From the NCBI GenBank assembly GCA_029688955.1, contig JARUKZ010000008.1:95064-159063 (forward strand): a stretch of 64,000 nucleotides of DNA. Reading direction: 5' to 3'. Positions 1 through 7,561 of the stretch are shown one piece after another (within the stretch, counting starts at the first letter, position 1; every line of letters begins with the position of its first letter). Position numbers and translations under genes: made by a program. Source of the DNA: Chitinispirillales bacterium ANBcel5. Its GTDB lineage: Bacteria > Fibrobacterota > Chitinivibrionia > Chitinivibrionales > Chitinispirillaceae. Below the pieces are notes generated by a model, which ran no database searches, was not told where the DNA came from, and was given only the letters and a program-made list of their open reading frames with translations.

Positions 1-1
1 C

Positions 2-2410
2 CAAAGAAAGGCAGAAAAATCTTTACGTGAGAGTGAAGAGAGAATCAAACAGATCATGGCTAACACCCCTGCGGTGATTTATAGTTACAAAATAGACACA
101 AAAGGAAACCGTCACCTTGTTTTTATAAATGATAAGGTCAAAGATATACTTGGTTTTAAACCCGAAAGCTTTATCGGCCATATGGAGTTTTGGGAAAGCC
201 GTATTCATCCTGAAGATCTCAGTAATGTACTGTCAAAAATAGCACGTCTGAAGGACCATCCCAAAACAGAAATTATATACCGTTTCAAGAACAGTAGTGG
301 GCACTGGAGATGGATAATGGACAGACATTGTGTTACAAACAGAAGCGAGCAGGACACCGAAGTTTCAGGAGCATGGTCAGACATCACCGTTCGTAAAGAG
401 TCGGAGGAAGTGCTGCGTGTTTACCAGAGAAGGTTATCGCTTGCCCAGGAATTTGCTCGTGCGGGCACATGGGAATATGATATACAAACATCTTACCTCT
501 ACTGGTCTCCTGAATGTGAGGCCTTGTTTGGCCTGAAGAAAGGATCCTTTGATGGAACATTCGATACGTTTCTGTCTTTTGTACACCCTGAAGATAGAGA
601 GCGTGTAGTCAAAACCAGTGAACCTATTAAAATTCTGCAACAGGATACCCCTTTTGAATTTGAGCACAGAATAATAACCCCAAAAGGAGAGATTCGTTGG
701 GTTAGAGAATCAGCAGGTGTTATTCGTGATCAACATAACAAAGCAGTCAAGGTAACCGGGTTTGTCATGGATATTACAGACAAAAAACAGACTGAAAATG
801 AATTACTGCTCGCCAAGGAACAGGCCGAAACCGCTAACAAAGCCAAAAGTGAATTTCTGGCAAATATGAGTCATGAGATCCGTACGCCTCTTAATGGTGT
901 AATTGGCTTTACTGATTTGCTCAAAGATACCCCCCTTACTTCCGCGCAAAAGCAATATGTAGACAAAGCAAATGTCTCCGGACACGCTTTGCTTGGTATC
1001 ATAAATGACATCCTCGATTTCTCAAAGATTGAGGCTGGTATGATGGAGCTGGAAGTTATCAGAACAGACCTGATAGAACTTATGGAAAACAGCGTGGATA
1101 TCATAAAATACGCAGCCAGCAGAAAAAACCTTGAAGTGCTGTTAAATATCGACAGTACGATGCCCCGCTTTGCAATGGTAGATCCGGTCCGCCTCAAACA
1201 AATTTTTGCCAATCTGCTCGGCAATGCAATTAAGTTTACCGAAAACGGAGAGGTGGAACTGAAAGTAACCTATCAGGAGAAGCAGAAAAACTACGGAAAG
1301 CTTGCCTTTTCAGTCCGTGATACGGGAATTGGAATCACTGAAGCACAGAGAGAAAAGCTGTTTAAAGCGTTCTCTCAGGCAGATAGTTCTACCACACGGA
1401 AATTTGGGGGGACCGGACTTGGACTAATTATTTCCGATATGATAGCCAAAAAAATGGGCAGTAAAATTAATATCACCAGTACCCATGGTGAAGGAACAAC
1501 GTTCTACTTTGACCTCTACACCGAAACCGACAAGGGTAATAAACAGAATTCTACAACTCTAAAGCACATCAAACGGTGCCTCATAATAGATGACAATGAA
1601 AACAACCGCCTGATTCTAAAACATATGCTAAGTAAGTGGCGTATTGCCAGCGAAACGTGCAGTAGCGGTCTTGAGGCGATTAAACTTCTTGAAGAAGCAT
1701 CGTCACCTTTTGATGTAATCATCTCCGATTACAATATGCCCCATATGAATGGTATGGAGACAATACGCGTTATCCGTGAAAAGCTAAAACTAACAAGTGA
1801 TATTCAATCGGTTATTCTACTCCACTCCTCCTCAGAGGAAGCACTGCTGCGAAAACAATGCGATGAAATGGGTGTACGGTTTCGCTTGACTAAGCCAGTA
1901 AAATCAGACGACCTTTTTTCTTATCTTTGTAATCTCCATGATTCAAATTTAACAACAGAAAACCGGAAGCAATCTACTGTTTCTGATGTGGCACAAACAT
2001 CCAAAAAAGCCCAAACAGAAGGTACGTTCAAAATACTGATTGCCGAAGATGTCCCTTTGAATAAAATAATGCTTACAGCGATGCTTGGCGGTTTATATCC
2101 CAACGCAATTGTTTTCGAAGCCCAAAACGGTCTCGAAACGGTAAAGCTCTATAACGACCAAAACCCTGATCTGATCCTTATGGATGTACAAATGCCTGAG
2201 ATGGATGGACTGGAGGCTACAAAAGAGATACGCAGACAAGAAGAACAAACCAAAAAACATGTACCCATTGTCGCACTGACTGCAAGTGCGTTAAAAGAGG
2301 AACGGGATAAATGTCTTAGCACAGGAATGGATGATTTCCTAACCAAACCGATACAACAGGAAAAACTCGCCTCGGTGATAAATGATTTTATTCGCACAAA
2401 GAGCAAGTGA
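2..2410 (+). CDS. hybrid sensor histidine kinase/response regulator, 5' end outside window
   Basis: Signal-transducing hybrid kinase: autophosphorylates a histidine and passes the phosphate to its own receiver domains. The reading frame is open to the left edge: codons from base 2 encode a charged linker (QRKAEKSLRESEERIKQ) before the first internal Met at 56, so the true start is probably upstream. Numbered from that Met: PAS 1 about 1-110, PAS 2 about 125-245, HisKA with MSHEIRTPLNG (phospho-His about 273), HATPase with N-box GNAIKFTENG and G-boxes DTGIGI and GGTGLGL, receiver 1 with IISDYNMP (Asp about 558), receiver 2 with LILMDVQMP (Asp about 710) and TKPI. No transmembrane segment lies in the visible part. 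Both receivers keep the phospho-Asp and the Lys of the KP motif. No output domain is visible, so the downstream partner is unknown. Family assignment is secure; the stimulus is not known. Confidence 0.95.
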   Translation, partial: QRKAEKSLRESEERIKQIMANTPAVIYSYKIDTKGNRHLVFINDKVKDILGFKPESFIGHMEFWESRIHPEDLSNVLSKIARLKDHPKTEIIYRFKNSSGHWRWIMDRHCVTNRSEQDTEVSGAWSDITVRKESEEVLRVYQRRLSLAQEFARAGTWEYDIQTSYLYWSPECEALFGLKKGSFDGTFDTFLSFVHPEDRERVVKTSEPIKILQQDTPFEFEHRIITPKGEIRWVRESAGVIRDQHNKAVKVTGFVMDITDKKQTENELLLAKEQAETANKAKSEFLANMSHEIRTPLNGVIGFTDLLKDTPLTSAQKQYVDKANVSGHALLGIINDILDFSKIEAGMMELEVIRTDLIELMENSVDIIKYAASRKNLEVLLNIDSTMPRFAMVDPVRLKQIFANLLGNAIKFTENGEVELKVTYQEKQKNYGKLAFSVRDTGIGITEAQREKLFKAFSQADSSTTRKFGGTGLGLIISDMIAKKMGSKINITSTHGEGTTFYFDLYTETDKGNKQNSTTLKHIKRCLIIDDNENNRLILKHMLSKWRIASETCSSGLEAIKLLEEASSPFDVIISDYNMPHMNGMETIRVIREKLKLTSDIQSVILLHSSSEEALLRKQCDEMGVRFRLTKPVKSDDLFSYLCNLHDSNLTTENRKQSTVSDVAQTSKKAQTEGTFKILIAEDVPLNKIMLTAMLGGLYPNAIVFEAQNGLETVKLYNDQNPDLILMDVQMPEMDGLEATKEIRRQEEQTKKHVPIVALTASALKEERDKCLSTGMDDFLTKPIQQEKLASVINDFIRTKSK

Positions 2411-2598
2411 CTAGTTTGTTTTTGCAATAAGAGCTGCGAATTGGATTACGCAAGGTTATAGTACCAGTGCCGGTCAATTTCCAAGGCAGAAAACGTTTCA
2501 GGATACCTGCCCTGTACCAGCGCCTGGAAATGTCTATATACTACCCCAAAAGGGTTTTCTATTTTAGCCCCATGAAAATCCTTTTTCCCACAAATCTC

Positions 2599-2712
2599 GA
2601 TGTCATCAACGAATATCCCGCGCTTTCAGCGCTTGGGATCTTTTTATGCGCCAGCACCCGGGGCTGCGCCAGAAGACTGGCTTACCCCGGGCTATTATAT
2701 TGCGCGCTTTCA
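2599..2712. repeat. dispersed two-hairpin element (copy 1)
   Basis: Hairpin 1 at 2615-2639 pairs ATCCC/GGGAT around an inner GCGCT-ttc-AGCGC stem. Hairpin 2 pairs CCCGGGG (2657-2663) with CCCCGGG (2685-2691) around GCCAG/CTGGC. GCGCTTTCAGCGC recurs just downstream near 2700. Preceded by a catcaacgaata block resembling the catcgatgtaata lead of other copies. The surrounding 2411-3390 has no convincing gene. Confidence 0.6.
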
Positions 2713-2865
2713 GCGCTTAAGAAAAAGACCAAGGCCAAAGAAAGTATCATCTACAATAGTGGCCGCCCTGTTGAGCTGGAAGGAGCAAGAGAAAGGAACA
2801 CTCCTTCTAAAAAAACCATAGATCATACAAATTCGTCTGTTAGCATGATTAACCGATGGGAATTA

Positions 2866-2965
2866 GTATGTATTACCCCGAAGGGGTTATTCATATTAGC
2901 CCCAGGTTTCTCTACCTGGGGCGATCTGGTATTTTCTAAGGTTGGAAGGTTTTTGAGATACTGGT
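2866..2965. repeat. dispersed two-hairpin element (copy 2)
   Basis: Hairpin 1 is CCCC-gaa-GGGG at 2876-2886. Hairpin 2 is a perfect 8-bp stem GCCCCAGG/CCTGGGGC at 2899-2922 around tttctcta. It is followed by a block (ggcgatctgg...aaggtttttgagatac) that recurs at 33592-33645 and 63814-63862. The order of blocks matches the copy at 33.5 kb. Confidence 0.75.
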
Positions 2966-2984
2966 CAATTAGTGAATTCCCGAT

Positions 2985-3056
2985 AGAACAGTTACGCCTC
3001 TCGGCTACGCTCGAGGAACTGATTAAGTGCATTGTCCATAACACCCACCTGAGGTG
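2985..3056. repeat. dispersed intergenic repeat (ctcggctacgctcgagg type)
   Basis: The block cagttacgcctctcggctac...gaggaactgattaagtgcattgtccata recurs almost base for base at 33674-33725 and, shorter, at 63899-63931. It follows the two-hairpin element in each case, so the two travel as one composite repeat. Confidence 0.75.
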
Positions 3057-3060
3057 TGGA

Positions 3061-3205
3061 TTCATCTCTTCATCTCTTCATCTCTTCATCTCTTCATCTC
3101 TTCATCTCTTCATTCCTTCATTCCTTCATTCCTTCATTCCTTCATTCCTTCATTCCTTCATTCCTTCATTCCTTCATTCCTTCATTCCTTCATTCCTTCA
3201 TTCCA
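3061..3205. repeat. tandem octamer array
   Basis: A run of about six TCTTCATC octamers changes abruptly into about a dozen TTCATTCC octamers, ending in two ccaaattc heptamers. A short relative (cttcactc/ccaaatt) stands at the same place after the composite repeat at 33.75 kb. The period of 8 shifts frame, so this is not coding; ORFs crossing it are artefacts. Confidence 0.9.
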
Positions 3206-3391
3206 AATTCCAAATTCCTCCCGCGCTCATAGCCTAAGGCTCCCCCCAAGCGGGTCTTCACACGCTTTCACCACCTGGCCTCCGTAGCTCCCGCGGAGGA
3301 GGCCCATAAAATCCTGTTATCTGTTCCTATCGAATAAGAGAGTGTGTGTGTCAAAAAACAGGGTGACTCAGTCAGCCAGTGTCGGTAGTAT

Positions 3392-3758
3392 GATACAGAA
3401 ATGGTGTTAAGGGCCCTTAGAAGAGCAATTAGAAACAGAAATCCTCAACCTGGTGTTATGATACACTCTGATCGAGGCACCCAGTATGCAAGTGAAGCCT
3501 TCAGGGCGGAGTTAGAGAAACATGATTTTATTCAAAGCATGTCCAGGAAAGGTAACTGTTGGGATAATGCTGTTGCAGAGTCCTTTTTCAATTTATAAAA
3601 CCGAATTGGTTTATCATGAAGCATTCACTGACAGGCAGCATGTTCTAAGTAGCACCTTTGAATATATTGAGCACTACTATAACAGGAAAAGAAGACACAG
3701 TGCAACAGGATACTTGTCACCAGTTGATTTCGAAAACCATTTTAAGAAGGCAGCATAA
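3392..3758 (+). pseudogene. IS3-family transposase (OrfB) remnant, truncated and frameshifted
   Basis: Two adjacent frames together encode the C-terminal half of an IS3-type DDE integrase. The first (from about 3392) has [10 protein letters not shown] (second catalytic Asp) and [10 protein letters not shown] (catalytic Glu) and stops at 3598. The second continues with [28 protein letters not shown] and SPVDFE, ending at 3758. The join near 3590 lacks one or two bases. The N-terminal half of OrfB, with the first Asp, and all of OrfA are missing. The sequence just after the stop (tgtctactttttcagggaag) resembles an IS3-type right end, but no left inverted repeat was found. Frameshifting in active IS3 elements lies between OrfA and OrfB, not here, so this copy is dead. 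Confidence 0.85.
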
Positions 3759-3830
3759 AACCGTGTCTACTTTTTCAGGGAAGATCCAGGTTTCCTACCC
3801 TATGCGATTCCCAGACCCTATGCGTTTTCG

Positions 3831-4003
3831 GGGTATTTTAATCCAATACCAAACGTTTGATTATGCGAAGATGGGTAGTTACCAATTCCCCAAAAAAATA
3901 AAGCCACACACCACATCAGGGTATTTTATCCAATACCAAACGTTTGCCTATGCGAAGATGGGTAGTTAACAGTTCCAAAAAAATAAAGCCACACACCACA
4001 TCA
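3831..4003. repeat. direct repeat, two copies of about 87 bp
   Basis: Copy 1 is 3831-3918 and copy 2 is 3919-4003, head to tail and nearly identical. Both start gggtatttta, contain ccaataccaaacgtttg and atgcgaagatgggtagtta, and end aaagccacacaccacatca. No coding potential. Confidence 0.85.
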
Positions 4004-4017
4004 AAATACCACGGTAC

Positions 4018-4112
4018 CACCGATGTAATACCCCGAAGGGGTTACGGCCATAGCATGGGGTTTCCTACCCTATGCTATTCCAGACCCTATGCTATTCCAG
4101 ACCCTATGCTAT
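4018..4112. repeat. two-hairpin element (copy 3) with 17-bp tandem tail
   Basis: The lead cgatgtaata is followed by CCCC-gaa-GGGG (4031-4041). The second hairpin, TAGCATGGGG (4051-4060)/CCCTATGCTA (4068-4077), closes the loop tttccta. Its stem sequence is quite different from copies 2 and 5, but the loop is the same. The right arm is then repeated as a 17-bp unit (ccctatgctattccaga) starting at 4068, 4085 and 4102. Confidence 0.75.
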
Positions 4113-4139
4113 TTTTGGACTCATGGAATTCTCTGTTGT

Positions 4140-5471
4140 TTATTCTCTTTTCACACACTCTCCCTGTCCCGCCGTCTTCATCGCCGTCCCGCAGTTATCT
4201 TCCAAAAGCTCCTGTAGCGTTCTGATCGCCGTAGGCTCTCCATGGTTTACAATCCATTGTATGTCTTTGCCCGGTACAGCACCGGCCCATTGCAAAAGTT
4301 CATCCTGACCGGCATGGGCCGAAAAGCCACCAATGGTTTCGATCCGTGCGTTTACATTTATCCTGTCTTTGCCGATCTCCACAGTGTTTGCGCCATCAAC
4401 CAGACTCCGGCCGGGGGTGCCCTGTGCCTGATACCCCACAATCATCACCGTGGTTGATTGGTGGGGAAGAAAGGTTTTGAGATGATTTACAATTCTTCCT
4501 CCGGTACACATACCCGATCCGGCAATCACAATGAAAGGCGGGCGCATTCGCGCGATCGATTCTGACTGATTATAGGAGTCTACTATTTTAAGGCCTGTAA
4601 ATTTAAGAGGTTTATCACCTGCCCTGAGTTTGGCACGTGCCTCGTCATCGTAGTTATCCCGGTAGCGGCTGTAAATTTTGGTTATGTTCGCTGCCATGGG
4701 TGAATCCACAAACACCGGCAGGGGATCAATTTCCCCCGACTGAACCAGCGTATTAAGGTGATAGAGCATCTCCTGTGTTCTACCGATGGCAAAGGCGGGG
4801 ATAAGAAGCACTCCCCTGTTTTCTATGGTGGTTTTTACAATTGAAGCAAATTCCCTGATAGTGTTATCCCGGTCACGGTGATTGCGGTTCCCGTAGGTGG
4901 ATTCAATGACCACCGTATCGAAAGGCTCTTTCCAGTTTCTGTGGGGGTCCCTGATAAGGGGGGTATTAAGCGGGCCAATATCGCCGGAGAAAAGTGCCCC
5001 CTTATCTCCGGCCCGGGCCTCTATATGAGAGGAGCCCATGATATGGCCTGCGTCATAAAGTTTAAATCTGATATCTTTAATGGTGAATGGTACCTGATAG
5101 TTGAGGTACAGAAGCCTGCCGCGGGTTTCCTTTACCGCTTCCATGTCGTAGTGGCTATAGGGGCAGTTTCCCCCAAGACGCGCCGAGTCCTGCCATATAA
5201 CCGGAGCGATCTCACAGGTGGCATACTGACCGTAAACAGAGCCCTTAAAGCCCTGCTGTACAAGTTGTGGTATTTCTCCTATGTGATCCAGATGCCCATG
5301 CGTCATCAATACCGCGTCGATCGATTGGGGATCAACCGGAAGCGTTGAATCTTTTTTCGCCTCGTTACCCTGGATGGTTCCACAATCGATCAGCACTCTG
5401 GTTTTTTTGTATTCAACAAGGATACAGGAGCCGGTGACACTGTTTTTTGCTCCCAGAAGTGTGATATTCAT
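4140..5471 (-). CDS. MBL-fold beta-CASP metallo-hydrolase (RNA-processing type)
   Basis: Predicted zinc-dependent nuclease of the beta-CASP branch of metallo-beta-lactamases, whose characterised members cut RNA (CPSF73/Ysh1 relatives). Zinc motif THGHLDH at residues 57-63, FSGDIG near 165, VIESTYGNRNHRD near 190, a beta-CASP insert about 200-330 with SGSGMCTGGR, and the late metal motif FSAHAGQ near 383. Length 443 aa is normal for the single-subunit bacterial form; no KH domain is seen. A GTG lies at 5474, but the ATG at 5471 is preferred because GGAG sits 7 nt upstream of it and only 4 nt from the GTG. It stands alone, read towards the repeats on its left. The cytoplasmic substrate is unknown. 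Confidence 0.93.
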   Translation of the reverse strand: MNITLLGAKNSVTGSCILVEYKKTRVLIDCGTIQGNEAKKDSTLPVDPQSIDAVLMTHGHLDHIGEIPQLVQQGFKGSVYGQYATCEIAPVIWQDSARLGGNCPYSHYDMEAVKETRGRLLYLNYQVPFTIKDIRFKLYDAGHIMGSSHIEARAGDKGALFSGDIGPLNTPLIRDPHRNWKEPFDTVVIESTYGNRNHRDRDNTIREFASIVKTTIENRGVLLIPAFAIGRTQEMLYHLNTLVQSGEIDPLPVFVDSPMAANITKIYSRYRDNYDDEARAKLRAGDKPLKFTGLKIVDSYNQSESIARMRPPFIVIAGSGMCTGGRIVNHLKTFLPHQSTTVMIVGYQAQGTPGRSLVDGANTVEIGKDRINVNARIETIGGFSAHAGQDELLQWAGAVPGKDIQWIVNHGEPTAIRTLQELLEDNCGTAMKTAGQGECVKRE

Positions 5472-5573
5472 CACAGTTCTCCAATGGTTATGGTTGTTTT
5501 TTAACGCTTTGGTAATAATATATAAGGTGGAATCTTACAAAACAAAAATTTTATTTGACTAGCAAAAGCTATT

Positions 5574-5622
5574 GAATGGGTTCCCCTTCTCCCCGTGGGA
5601 GAAGGGGACAGGGGATGAGGCC
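5574..5622. repeat. hairpin repeat A (ccccttctcccc type), copy 1
   Basis: Contains a perfect 11-bp stem CCCCTTCTCCC/GGGAGAAGGGG (5583-5607) with loop cgt, flanked by gaatgggtt and acaggggatgaggcc. Recurs at 5821, 6514 and 8671. 5475-5908 has no gene; it holds this repeat and the next. In principle the stem could also end transcription. Confidence 0.85.
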
Positions 5623-5670
5623 CTAACGCTCCACTCACACCCAACCCACCCGCACCTCCCAACAATCCAA

Positions 5671-5869
5671 GAGACCTCACCCCGGCCTTCGGCCACCCCT
5701 CTCCCACAGGAGAGGGACACGCAGAAACGCTTCACTTAGCACCAAAAATTCGGCTTGGTCTGTAAAAAAGATTGGGAGAAAAACAAACACAAACTTTACA
5801 CTTACAATCCAAAAGCCAATGAATGGGTCCCCCTTCTCCCCCCGGGAGAAAGGGACAGGGGATGAGGCC
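5671..5869. repeat. 199-bp direct repeat, left copy
   Basis: Runs from gagacctcaccccggccttc (hairpin CTCTCCCacaGGAGAG) through gacacgcagaaacg and aaaaattcgg to a second copy of hairpin repeat A. A copy of identical length lies at 6362-6560. The pair brackets the DUF559 gene. Confidence 0.85.
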
Positions 5870-5908
5870 CGAATGATCTAAAAACCCCCCAACATTTCCC
5901 CCTAAATA

Positions 5909-6304
5909 TTAAGCCATTCTTTCCTTAGCTGTTAAAATAATTGTTTGGAGACACTCTTCTATACACCCAAACACCTTCTCGTTTGGTATTCGCAGCGTAT
6001 AAATCCCCCTTCCCTTAAAAACAGTCTCTCTGTATTTATCACGATTCATCTGCCTAGGGGTTTGGTGCACCAGTCCATCAACCTCAATAACAAGTTTTGC
6101 TTTTTCACAATAGAAATCAGCTATAAATCCTTGGATTAGCTGTTGTCTTCGAAATTTCAAACCTGCTAGCTTTCTGTTACGCAACCGGTTCCAAAGAACT
6201 TTTTCTGCAGGAGTGCACTTTTTTCGCAACCTTCGGGCATTGGCTATTTGACTATCCTTTAATCGCTGAGATCTGATTATGCCGCTGGTAAGCGATTTTA
6301 CCAT
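5909..6304 (-). CDS. DUF559 domain protein (PD-(D/E)XK endonuclease fold)
   Basis: Small 131-aa protein of the DUF559 family, related in fold to Vsr very-short-patch-repair endonucleases. Visible: N-terminal TPAEKVLWNRLRNRKLAGLK, then KFRRQQ-I-GFIADFYC and LVIEVDG-H, where the Asp and the EVD carry the PD-(D/E)XK signature, followed by RD-YRE and a C-terminal IRIP-like strand (LRIPNEKV). Length matches the family. Start at 6304 has a weak GTGAGAAA upstream. The gene is isolated on the minus strand, between two 199-bp direct repeats. The biochemical function of DUF559 proteins is poorly known; nuclease activity is inferred from fold only. Confidence 0.88.
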   Translation of the reverse strand: MVKSLTSGIIRSQRLKDSQIANARRLRKKCTPAEKVLWNRLRNRKLAGLKFRRQQLIQGFIADFYCEKAKLVIEVDGLVHQTPRQMNRDKYRETVFKGRGIYTLRIPNEKVFGCIEECLQTIILTAKERMA

Positions 6305-6361
6305 ATTGATTTTCTCACTGTTAGGTGTACAACCTTACTGAATAGGTTCCCCTACTACCGG

Positions 6362-6560
6362 GAGACCTCACCCCGGCCTTCGGCCACCCCTCTCCCACAG
6401 GAGAGGGACACGCAGAAACGTTTCACCTAGCACCAAAAATTCGGTTTGGTCTGGAAAAAAGATCGGAAGAAAAAACAAACCCAAACTTTACACATAACAA
6501 ACTAAGAGCCACTGAATGGGTTCCCCTTCTCCCCGTGGGAGAAGGGGACAGGGGATGAGG
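6362..6560. repeat. 199-bp direct repeat, right copy
   Basis: Same block order as 5671-5869: gagacctcaccccggccttc, the CTCTCCC/GGAGAG hairpin, gacacgcagaaacg, aaaaattcgg, then hairpin repeat A with its 11-bp stem. The left and right copies start 691 bp apart. Confidence 0.85.
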
Positions 6561-6577
6561 TCTCCCCCCCTTTCACC

Positions 6578-7348
6578 TTACTCGCAGGAACAGCTTGCTT
6601 CCTCTTGTTCCGGTGTCTCTTCTGTAACCGGTTTTCTGGGCCGTCTTCTTGGTGGAGAAACCCGGAACTGATCGGCAAGTTCTCTTTTAAATCTAAACGC
6701 CCAGCGTGCATGGTGCAGTTTTGGGTCGAGGGAGGTTTTAAGCAGGGTAAAACTCTTATCCCGTTCGATACGCAGCTCCGGGGATGTACTTCTGTCCAGT
6801 GTCGCTATTGCAAGCAGTGCGGATAGTTTTGAAGAAAGCAGTGCGGCTTGCCGGACATTTTCCATATCGTAATTGATCCTCCTAAGCGGTTCGGGATTTT
6901 CTCTGAACAGAACAGAAACATCATTTAAATCCTGAATAAAGTCCGCATTGGATGCTCCCTCACGGATAACACTTAACCGTCCACGAATATGCGGGTCATC
7001 TGCGTAGACAAAATCTCCTGTCACCATAAGGTCATAGAGCAGTAATTCCGCTTCATCTTTTGCCGCAAGCCACTCTTTTCTCGATTTGGCATCAGGAAAA
7101 TTGATCATTGCGCACTGGGAGTGCAGTTCTCTGCTGGAACCAATCAGTTGGGGTATTTTTTCCGCCTTTTCCCAATCCATGTGCATATCAATAAGCGTAT
7201 CCCTATGTTGTTTCATACGCTTGAAAGCCATCATCGATTCCTGAAGATAATATTTTTGTGGCATATTTACCGAAATGATATCATCCTCACACATTTCATC
7301 AAGTAGATGTTTGACCGCCAGGTAATCCTCATGTGGAGTTGTAGCCAT
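6578..7348 (-). CDS. hypothetical protein, paralog of the divergent neighbour
   Basis: 256-aa soluble, helix-rich, highly charged protein not recognised by family. No signal peptide or membrane segment. It aligns with the product at 7562-8221: both have RD/RE-L-x3-H-x2-WEK-x2-K, then S-A-x3-QDL-x-D-x3-L, LR and a shared S-x-L-x3-IA-x3-L-x-R block. The C-terminus is basic then acidic (PPRRRPRKP, then TEETPEQEE) and ends CSCE. Start at 7348 is supported by GGAG 7-8 nt upstream. Transcribed divergently from its paralog across about 210 bp. Function unknown. Confidence 0.75.
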   Translation of the reverse strand: MATTPHEDYLAVKHLLDEMCEDDIISVNMPQKYYLQESMMAFKRMKQHRDTLIDMHMDWEKAEKIPQLIGSSRELHSQCAMINFPDAKSRKEWLAAKDEAELLLYDLMVTGDFVYADDPHIRGRLSVIREGASNADFIQDLNDVSVLFRENPEPLRRINYDMENVRQAALLSSKLSALLAIATLDRSTSPELRIERDKSFTLLKTSLDPKLHHARWAFRFKRELADQFRVSPPRRRPRKPVTEETPEQEEASCSCE

Positions 7349-7460
7349 TGCAGGGCTCCTTTTTTTGTTGAGGGAATAAATGGTTGATTAAGTAAATTGT
7401 TGTTTATATGAGAAATTAAACAATACTTATCTTTTTGTTTGCAATGTTAATGTAGAAAAT

Positions 7461-7538
7461 GTGAGAGCCAGGCAATTTTTGTGAGAGTCTAAAATGAAAA
7501 TATTTATATTCTTCTTTGAGAGTCAATGCTTTTCTCAC
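7461..7538. promoter_or_regulatory. possible operator repeats between divergent paralogs
   Basis: The intergenic DNA carries gtgagagcc (7461), gtgagagtc (7481) and ttgagagtc (7516), plus an inverted ttctcac (7532-7538). Three spaced copies in a divergent promoter region could bind a regulator; nothing further supports this. Confidence 0.3.
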
Positions 7539-7561
7539 TTTTTTTTCAGAAAGGAGAAACG

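Noticed and set aside
2467..3237. 256-aa ORF
   Set aside because: It spans hairpin repeats and an octamer microsatellite; no domain, and its sequence is explained by the repeats.
3585..3600. Programmed frameshift in the IS3 transposase
   Set aside because: IS3 frameshifting occurs between OrfA and OrfB; this break is inside the catalytic domain of a truncated copy.
4878..5348. 156-aa plus-strand ORF
   Set aside because: Antisense shadow of the beta-CASP hydrolase, whose motifs are intact on the minus strand.
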